5,174 bases of DNA from Candidatus Eiseniibacteriota bacterium (GTDB lineage Bacteria; Joyebacterota; Joyebacteria; Joyebacterales; Joyebacteraceae), in the NCBI GenBank assembly GCA_030609605.1, contig JAUWBY010000175.1:1-5174 (forward strand), written 5' to 3'. Position numbers and translations under genes: made by a program. The notes under the pieces were generated by a model. That model was not told the DNA's origin and searched no databases. It was given only the letters and a program-made list of their open reading frames with translations. This document shows positions 1 through 3,989 of this stretch, piece by piece (positions within the stretch are counted from its first letter, which is position 1; each line of letters opens with the position of its first letter).

Positions 1-1
1 A

Positions 2-343
2 CTGGCGGCGACGGGCGTGCTGGGAGCGGTCTACCTGATCACGCGAGCGGCGGGCAAGTACGGCGGCGCCTACCTCGGCGCAGTTGCCGCCAAGGAGTCC
101 GCGATCACGAAGAAGTACCTCGGGCTTGGACTCCTCCCGCAGGCGGGAGTCGCCATCGGTCTCATTCTCGTGCTTCAGGACACCGAGGCCTTCACACACC
201 TGCCTTACATGGGACAGATGGTCAACATCGTCCTCGCCTCGATCCTCGTCAACGAGATCGTCGGGCCCCCACTTGCGAAGTATGCCCTTGAGGCATCGGG
301 GTCCTCAAGACGGCGCTCGGCATCCGGAGGAACACGAACATGA
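2..343 (+). CDS. Cation:proton antiporter (CPA2 / Kef-like), C-terminal fragment
   Basis: The reading frame is open from the first bases of the window to TGA at 341-343, giving 113 residues; the 5' end lies outside. The visible part is hydrophobic, with two to three membrane segments. It carries the stretch LLPQAGVAIGL near 133-165, preceded by a Gly-rich R-x-x-GK-x-x-G segment. This pattern is typical of the last helices of the Na_H_Exchanger domain in CPA2 transporters, which exchange Na+ or K+ for H+ across the inner membrane. The tail after the last helix (from about 290) is short, Ser/Arg-rich and hydrophilic, so no TrkA-N or RCK domain follows. The stop overlaps the next start by 4 bp (ATGA), implying translational coupling to the EIIA-like gene. 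The family is fairly sure; the transported ion and the exact subfamily cannot be told from this fragment. Confidence 0.8.
   Translation: MAATGVLGAVYLITRAAGKYGGAYLGAVAAKESAITKKYLGLGLLPQAGVAIGLILVLQDTEAFTHLPYMGQMVNIVLASILVNEIVGPPLAKYALEASGSSRRRSASGGTRT
326..330 (+). promoter_or_regulatory. Ribosome binding site of the EIIA-like gene
   Basis: GGAGG lies 9 nt before the ATG at 340, inside the last codons of the antiporter gene. It supports the ATG at 340 as the true start and fits independent initiation on top of the ATGA stop/start overlap. Confidence 0.65.
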
Positions 344-1167
344 AACTGACTGAAGCAGTGAAGGTCGAGAGCATCGACGTCAACCTCAGGGCACGCAAGA
401 AGGAAGATCTCTTCAAGGAGATGGTGGCTCTCCTGAAGAAGAACCCGGCTCTCGAGAACGTCGATGAGAGTACCGTTCTCAAGGCCCTCAACGAGCGAGA
501 GAAGACGGCAACGACGGGCGTGGGCAAGGAAGTGGGAATCCCTCACGGGAAGATAATGGGTCTCTCCGGCATCGTTGCCGCGATCGGCGTGTCCAAGCGC
601 GGCATCGACTACGATTCGGTGGACGGACTCCCGGTCAGGTTCGTCGTCGCCATGGTCGCTCCACCTGAGGAGGCGCGCAACTATCTTCGCGTCCTCGCCA
701 AAGTGGCGCGCCTCCTCTCAGACCCTTCCTTCACGGAACTGCTCGTCACGGCCTCGTCGCCGACCGAGATTCACGACAGGATCAGTACAATGGAGACGGC
801 GGCGACCCCTGTGACGACGACCGAGGAGCAGCGCATGCTGCTGTTCGAACTACGGGACCCCGACTACTTCGACGCCATCGTGGAGTATTTCACGGAGGTT
901 GGTGCCACCAGCGCAACCGTACTCGACGCGCGTAACGTTCAGGGGTTCCTGACCAAGGTCCCGCTGTTCTTAGACTTCTCGAGGGTCTTCACCGAGGGCC
1001 AGGCGTTCGGCCACATCTTCCTCCTGTCGATCAACAAGGGGGCCGTCGAGCGCTTCGTCGCCGGACTGGAGGAGATAGTCGGCGACCTCGCAGAGGAAGG
1101 CCGGGGCATCATCGTGACGTTCCCGCTCGATTACGTGAAGGGGATGCCCAGCAAGCTCGAGTTCTAA
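340..1167 (+). CDS. PtsN-like PTS EIIA domain fused to a ferredoxin-like (PII-like) domain
   Basis: The product is 275 residues. Residues 1-150 match the fructose/mannitol/nitrogen-type EIIA domain (PTS_EIIA_2). The signature region 51-71 has N-E-R-E..TGVG..VGIPHGK, with the phospho-acceptor His at residue 69 (codon 544-546). A conserved V-x-x-L-P-V-R-F strand and the VAPPEE turn follow (about 94-111). After a Thr-rich linker (about 151-163), residues 164-275 form a separate alpha/beta segment. It begins MLLFELRDPDYFDAIVEYF and reads like a ferredoxin-like or PII-like sensor; this assignment is inferred from pattern only. Ordinary PtsN proteins are about 150-165 residues, so the C-terminal half is an addition. 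In E. coli, EIIA-Ntr controls K+ transport through TrkA and KdpD. The overlap with the antiporter gene suggests a comparable cytoplasmic regulator here. No EI, HPr or EIIBC gene is visible. Start: ATG 340, with GGAGG 9 nt upstream. Confidence 0.88.
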   Translation: MKLTEAVKVESIDVNLRARKKEDLFKEMVALLKKNPALENVDESTVLKALNEREKTATTGVGKEVGIPHGKIMGLSGIVAAIGVSKRGIDYDSVDGLPVRFVVAMVAPPEEARNYLRVLAKVARLLSDPSFTELLVTASSPTEIHDRISTMETAATPVTTTEEQRMLLFELRDPDYFDAIVEYFTEVGATSATVLDARNVQGFLTKVPLFLDFSRVFTEGQAFGHIFLLSINKGAVERFVAGLEEIVGDLAEEGRGIIVTFPLDYVKGMPSKLEF

Positions 1168-1185
1168 GGGACGCGGCCGGAGTGG

Positions 1186-1238
1186 GGGTCACGGGGGCGC
1201 AGCAGCAGCGGCCGGGTCACGGGGACGCAGCTGCGGCG
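1186..1238 (+). repeat. Imperfect direct repeat upstream of the promoter
   Basis: GGGTCACGGGGGCGCAGC at 1186-1203 recurs as GGGTCACGGGGACGCAGC at 1214-1231, with 17 of 18 bases the same at a 28-bp offset. Including the following seven bases, 22 of 25 agree. GCGGCCGG occurs shortly before the first copy (1173-1180) and adjoins or overlaps the second (1208-1215), so the unit may be a longer degenerate duplication. The repeat lies about 25-80 bp upstream of the -35 box. It could be a pair of activator or repressor sites, or simple slippage in GC-rich DNA. Confidence 0.6.
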
Positions 1239-1263
1239 GCGACCGCGGAAACCCCCTGCACAC

Positions 1264-1292
1264 TTGCCGACATGAGCACTACGTGGTATAAT
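1264..1292 (+). promoter_or_regulatory. Sigma70-type promoter with extended -10
   Basis: TTGCCG (1264-1269, four of six to TTGACA) is separated by exactly 17 bp from a perfect TATAAT (1287-1292). The -10 is preceded by TG-N at 1284-1286, making an extended -10. Such an AT-rich box stands out in this GC-rich sequence. Transcription should begin around 1298-1300, about 62 nt before the TTG start at 1362. It would serve the two tandem secreted-protein genes. The -35 is imperfect, but the extended -10 can compensate. Confidence 0.75.
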
Positions 1293-1296
1293 GGGC

Positions 1297-1321
1297 GCGC
1301 GCGCACGGAGAAGGCGCGCGC
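1297..1321 (+). promoter_or_regulatory. GC hairpin at the 5' end of the leader
   Basis: GCGCGCGC at 1297-1304 is perfectly complementary to GCGCGCGC at 1314-1321, giving an 8-bp all-GC stem with a 9-nt loop (1305-1313). It starts at the predicted transcription start, so the mRNA would carry a 5' terminal hairpin. Such structures commonly protect against 5'-end-dependent decay. No T run follows, so it is not an intrinsic terminator. CTTCCG just after it (1321-1326) complements CGGAAG at 1346-1351, next to and partly within the ribosome binding site. The role is inferred. Confidence 0.45.
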
Positions 1322-1348
1322 TTCCGCACTCCCCCCCCTACCAGACGG

Positions 1349-1354
1349 AAGGAG
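1349..1354 (+). promoter_or_regulatory. Ribosome binding site that decides a TTG start
   Basis: AAGGAG lies 7 nt before TTG at 1362. The next in-frame ATG, at 1371, would be 16 nt away, which is too far. Starting at TTG gives the N-terminus M-R-L, the same as the neighbouring paralogue (ATG AGG CTC, also preceded by AAGGAGG). It also supplies the basic residue expected at the start of a signal peptide. Confidence 0.65.
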
Positions 1355-1361
1355 CGCACAC

Positions 1362-2594
1362 TTGCGCCTCATGGCCGCCGCATGTCTCAGCTGCCTGCTG
1401 GTTGTCTCCAGTTCAATGGCCGCCCCAAAACACACAGAAGACACCGCGCACATGTCGGTCCCTCCCGCCAGGGACAGGGCAATCCTATTGTGGCACGATG
1501 ACAACGAGAGCGGTGGGACAGGTTGGACACACGGCGACAACACGGCCACGGCGACTCCACGCTTCCACGTGGATACGTACTACGCATGGCCGGGAGGCAC
1601 CTACTCCTACTGGTGCGGTGAGCTCAACCCCGACTTCACGGGCGGGGACGGCTACGGCAACGCGTGGGACGAACGCCTCCTGCTGCCGTTGCTGGACCTG
1701 AGCAGCCCGCCGGCCGTCTACCCGGTGCTCACGTTCAGGTACAGGCACGACTGCGAGCCGGACTACGATTACACCTACGTCCAAGCCGAGAGCACGGGCT
1801 ACTACGTCAACCTCAACCGTGGCTACGACGGCCTGAGCGGCGGGTGGCAGGACATCGGCGTCTACGGCTACGTGCTCCTCAACTACGACAGCCCGCTCCA
1901 AGTGCGTTTCCGTTTCATCTCAGATGCTGCGTACTCCGACGAGGACGCTGTCTACAATTCGGACGGTGGCGCGTTCCACGTCGACGATATCCAGGTCTTC
2001 GACTACTACGGCGGCTACGTGTACTTCTTCGACGACGTCGAGGACGGGGTCGGGCAGTGCATCTCCGTGTTGCCACAGATCGCGGGGGACTACTGGCATC
2101 TCGTCGAGAAGCGATGCTCGGCGTCCTCGGACCCGCACTGTTGGTGGTGCGGTGACGACGCGGACACGACGCTCATCCCGCCTGGGCTCGACAACTGGCT
2201 GATGACGCCCGTCATCGATCTCGCGGGCGCGTTCGCGACCACGCTGCGGTTCATCCTCCACGCCGAGGTCCCGACAGTGGACGACGACCACTGGACCGAG
2301 GAAATCACGATGGACGGTGGCGCCACGTGGCATCACTCCGGCACCTACTGGGGCGACTACGGGTCGTGCTCGGGGTGGAGCTTCAGGGCGATATTCATCG
2401 GCATCGACCTCGTTCCCTACCATGCACCGGACAACAGGTTCGCGTTCCGTCTGACCATGCACACGACCGACAACGGATGCGGTCCGGGAGCGGGCGGCGG
2501 CGCGGGCCTCGTGCTGGACGACGTGTACCTGGAGGGGTACGTATCGCCGGTCGAGCGAAGCAGCTGGGGCAGGCTGAAGGCAATGTTCAGATAG
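1362..2594 (+). CDS. Secreted protein with two beta-sandwich-like domains and an SWG-type C-terminal tail
   Basis: The product is 410 residues from a TTG start. I do not recognise a named family. Residues 1-21 look like a signal peptide: MRL, a hydrophobic core, then Met-Ala-Ala-Pro. Domain 1 (about 43-214) opens with W-H-D-D-N-E-S-G, has a Tyr/Trp-rich Y-S-Y-W-C-G motif (81-86), and closes with D-G-G-A-F-H-V-D-D-I (201-210). Domain 2 (about 219-394) repeats that plan: F-D-D-V-E-D-G, then W-W-C-G (261-264), D-N-W-L-M-T-P-V-I-D-L (277-287), and a closing L-V-L-D-D-V-Y-L-E-G. This order resembles MAM or choice-of-anchor-like jelly rolls found beside M6 and S8 peptidases. There is no HExxH or other catalytic motif, so binding or a structural surface role is likely. 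Residues 395-410 form the tail SPVERSSWGRLKAMFR. The next paralogue begins 33 bp downstream. Confidence 0.82.
   Translation: MRLMAAACLSCLLVVSSSMAAPKHTEDTAHMSVPPARDRAILLWHDDNESGGTGWTHGDNTATATPRFHVDTYYAWPGGTYSYWCGELNPDFTGGDGYGNAWDERLLLPLLDLSSPPAVYPVLTFRYRHDCEPDYDYTYVQAESTGYYVNLNRGYDGLSGGWQDIGVYGYVLLNYDSPLQVRFRFISDAAYSDEDAVYNSDGGAFHVDDIQVFDYYGGYVYFFDDVEDGVGQCISVLPQIAGDYWHLVEKRCSASSDPHCWWCGDDADTTLIPPGLDNWLMTPVIDLAGAFATTLRFILHAEVPTVDDDHWTEEITMDGGATWHHSGTYWGDYGSCSGWSFRAIFIGIDLVPYHAPDNRFAFRLTMHTTDNGCGPGAGGGAGLVLDDVYLEGYVSPVERSSWGRLKAMFR
2544..2591 (+). repeat. SWG module, copy 1 (C-terminal tail)
   Basis: These are the last 16 codons before TAG, encoding S-P-V-E-R-S-S-W-G-R-L-K-A-M-F-R. Copy 2 is at 2985-3032. 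By hand count 12 of 16 residues and 34 of 48 bases agree. Both copies contain the inverted pair CTGAA-N7-TTCAG (here 2574-2590). It is not LPXTG, PEP-CTERM or another sorting tail that I know: there is no C-terminal hydrophobic helix, and the tail ends in a basic residue. Confidence 0.7.
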
Positions 2595-2615
2595 AGGTGC
2601 GGAACCGGCAGACCG

Positions 2616-2622
2616 AAGGAGG
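2616..2622 (+). promoter_or_regulatory. Ribosome binding site of the second paralogue
   Basis: AAGGAGG is 5 nt before ATG 2628, in the 33-bp gap after the first paralogue. It is a near-perfect anti-16S match, and the short gap supports co-transcription from the promoter at 1264-1292. Confidence 0.8.
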
Positions 2623-2627
2623 CAACA

Positions 2628-3901
2628 ATGAGGCTCACTGGCGCGCTCCTCTGTGTGGTCGCTCTTCTGCTTCCGGTCCTCTGTCCGGCTTCAGCCAGCC
2701 ACATTCGTGACGCCGGGCCGCCCTCCACGGTGTTGTCCCCAAGGCACTCGCGCGTGAACTGGATCTTCTGGTACGATGACATTGAGAACGGCGAGGGTGA
2801 GTGGACTCACCGTGATTTGACCGCCGACGTTGAACCACGATTCCACATCGACTCCTACTACGCACATCCGAGCGGTTCGTACTCGTATTGGTGCGGCACG
2901 CTGGACCCTTCCTTCGCCGGCGGAGACGGCTACGGGAACGCGTGGGATCAGCGACTGGAGGTTCCCCCGATCCATCTCGGTGGCTCACCCGTCGAGGAGA
3001 TGTCCTGGGGCGAGCTGAAGGCCAGGTTCAGGCCGGACTCCGACACCACGCCAGGTCGCAACCAGCGAAACCCCGCTCTCCCGGTGCTCACGTTCGCCTT
3101 TCGCCACGACTCCGAACTCGAGTACGACTTCACGTGGGTGCAGGCCGAGAGCACCGGCGCATGGGTCAATCTGAACAGCGGGTACAGCGGGTCGAGCGGC
3201 GGCTGGCAGGATTGCGGCGACAGCGGATTCAGTCTGTCCGGGTTCGGAGATCCGGTACGTGTGCGATTCCGGTTCATATCGGACGGTGCATGGTCTGACG
3301 AAGACGGCCTCTACGTCTCCGACGGTGGCGCGTTTCAGGTGGACGACATCAGGGTGTTCGATTTCGCGACCGGCGACGTGTACTTCTACGACGACTGTGA
3401 GGACGGTGTCGGTCTCTGCGAGCCCACGGTCCCCCGGCGGCGGGAGACTGGTGGCACATTATCGACCGCAGTTGTCCGGCCTACTCGGATCCGCACTCGT
3501 GGTGGTGCGGGGATGATGCGGACACGAGCCTCGTGCCGCCGGGGCTCCACAACGAGTTGTCTACGCCGCTCGTCCTGATTGGCAACGCCTGGTCGTGCAC
3601 GGTTCACTTCGCGATCCACTTCGCAGTACCGACCGTCGACAATGACTACGTGGAGTACCTGGGGACCTGTGACGGGGAGAGCTACTACAGCTTCGGTGCG
3701 TACTGGGGGGACTTCGGTATGTGCGACGGCTGGGGCAGCACGGCCCTTATCGGCTACGACATCGGCCAGTTCACGGCGCCTCCTATTGCGGCAGGTGGGT
3801 TCAAGTTCATCTTCCACACCACAGACAACGGTTGCGGCCCCGGCGCGGCCGGGGATGCGGGCGTCATGATCGATGATATCTGGATGGAAGGGTGTTACTG
3901 A
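2628..3901 (+). pseudogene. Frameshifted paralogue: secreted two-domain protein with internal SWG module
   Basis: ATG 2628 starts a frame that stays homologous to the upstream paralogue up to residue 269 (Pro, codon 3432-3434). It then runs out of homology and ends at TGA 3576-3578. The homology resumes in the -1 frame and continues to TGA 3899-3901. One extra C in the run 3431-3435 would restore V-P-P-A-A-G-D-W-W-H against V-L-P-Q-I-A-G-D-Y-W-H in the sister, giving 424 residues. A signal peptide spans residues 1-23 or so (MRLTGALLCVVALLL, then P-A-S-A). Domain 1 is about 47-247. It is interrupted at 118-151 by a loop 27 residues longer than in the sister, holding the SWG module. Domain 2 is about 249 to the end, closing at W-M-E-G-C-Y with no tail. 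In one 40-residue stretch of domain 1 (70-109 or so), 30 residues match the sister. Coding character is intact on both sides of the shift, so it is either very recent or an assembly error. Confidence 0.85.
2985..3032 (+). repeat. SWG module, copy 2 (internal to domain 1)
   Basis: This encodes S-P-V-E-E-M-S-W-G-E-L-K-A-R-F-R (residues 120-135 of the second paralogue), followed by a polar stretch P-D-S-D-T-T-P-G-R-N-Q-R-N. It lies between two strands that are directly linked by seven residues in the sister protein. The CTGAA-N7-TTCAG inverted pair (3015-3031) is kept, as in copy 1. Confidence 0.7.
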
Positions 3902-3989
3902 CCTCATTAGGGACCGCTGAGAGCCAGAAGGAAGACGACGCCAGGACCCGGCGCCGCGGAGGGCCGGGCCACCAAGCAAGGGGGAACTT
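3902..3989 (+). other. Short gap before the protease gene
   Basis: This is an 88-bp non-coding gap. It contains a weak GC hairpin (CCCGGC 3947-3952 with GCCGGG 3963-3968, 10-nt loop) without a T run. I see no convincing -35/-10 pair and no intrinsic terminator, so read-through from the upstream pair is plausible. In the protease frame there is a stop at 3918-3920, which limits how far upstream the protease can start. Confidence 0.5.
3978..3984 (+). promoter_or_regulatory. Ribosome binding site of the protease gene
   Basis: The purine run AAGGGGG is 5 nt before GTG 3990. It is a weaker match than the AAGGAGG of the neighbour. It is still the only Shine-Dalgarno-like run placed to serve a start that keeps the whole signal peptide. 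Confidence 0.5.

Larger units (their letters stand above)
1168..1361 (+). other. Intergenic control region upstream of the secreted-protein genes
   Basis: This 194-bp stretch has no gene I can support. In order it contains an imperfect direct repeat (1186-1238), a 10-bp palindrome CGCAGCTGCG (1226-1235), a strong promoter (1264-1292), a GC-only hairpin at the expected transcript start (1297-1321), a run of eight C (1331-1338) and a Shine-Dalgarno (1349-1354). I see no hairpin followed by a T run after the stop at 1167, so there is no recognisable intrinsic terminator for the upstream pair. An open frame runs back to a GTG at 1182 in phase with the downstream gene, but that start lies upstream of the promoter. 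Confidence 0.7.

Noticed and set aside
1182..1361. N-terminal 60-codon extension of the first secreted protein from GTG 1182
   Set aside because: It lies across a promoter, a direct repeat and a GC hairpin. Its residues are low-complexity Ala/Thr/Gly, and it would bury the signal peptide.
1291..1701. 136-codon + strand frame starting at ATG 1291
   Set aside because: The ATG overlaps the TATAAT box, so it precedes the transcript start. The product is Arg/Thr/Pro-rich and overlaps a gene with a clear paralogue.
3838..3854. Strong hairpin CCCCGGC-GCG-GCCGGGG as a terminator
   Set aside because: It lies inside the coding region of the second paralogue, encodes the conserved G-C-G-P-G segment also present in the sister, and has no T run.
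3533..3901. Separate 122-residue gene starting at ATG 3533
   Set aside because: It is the continuation of the second paralogue after the frameshift. There is no RBS or signal peptide at 3533, and homology to the sister extends upstream of it in the same frame to about 3434.
3947..3968. CCCGGC/GCCGGG hairpin before the protease as an intrinsic terminator
   Set aside because: The stem is only 6 bp with a 10-nt loop, and is followed by CCACCAAGC rather than a T tract.
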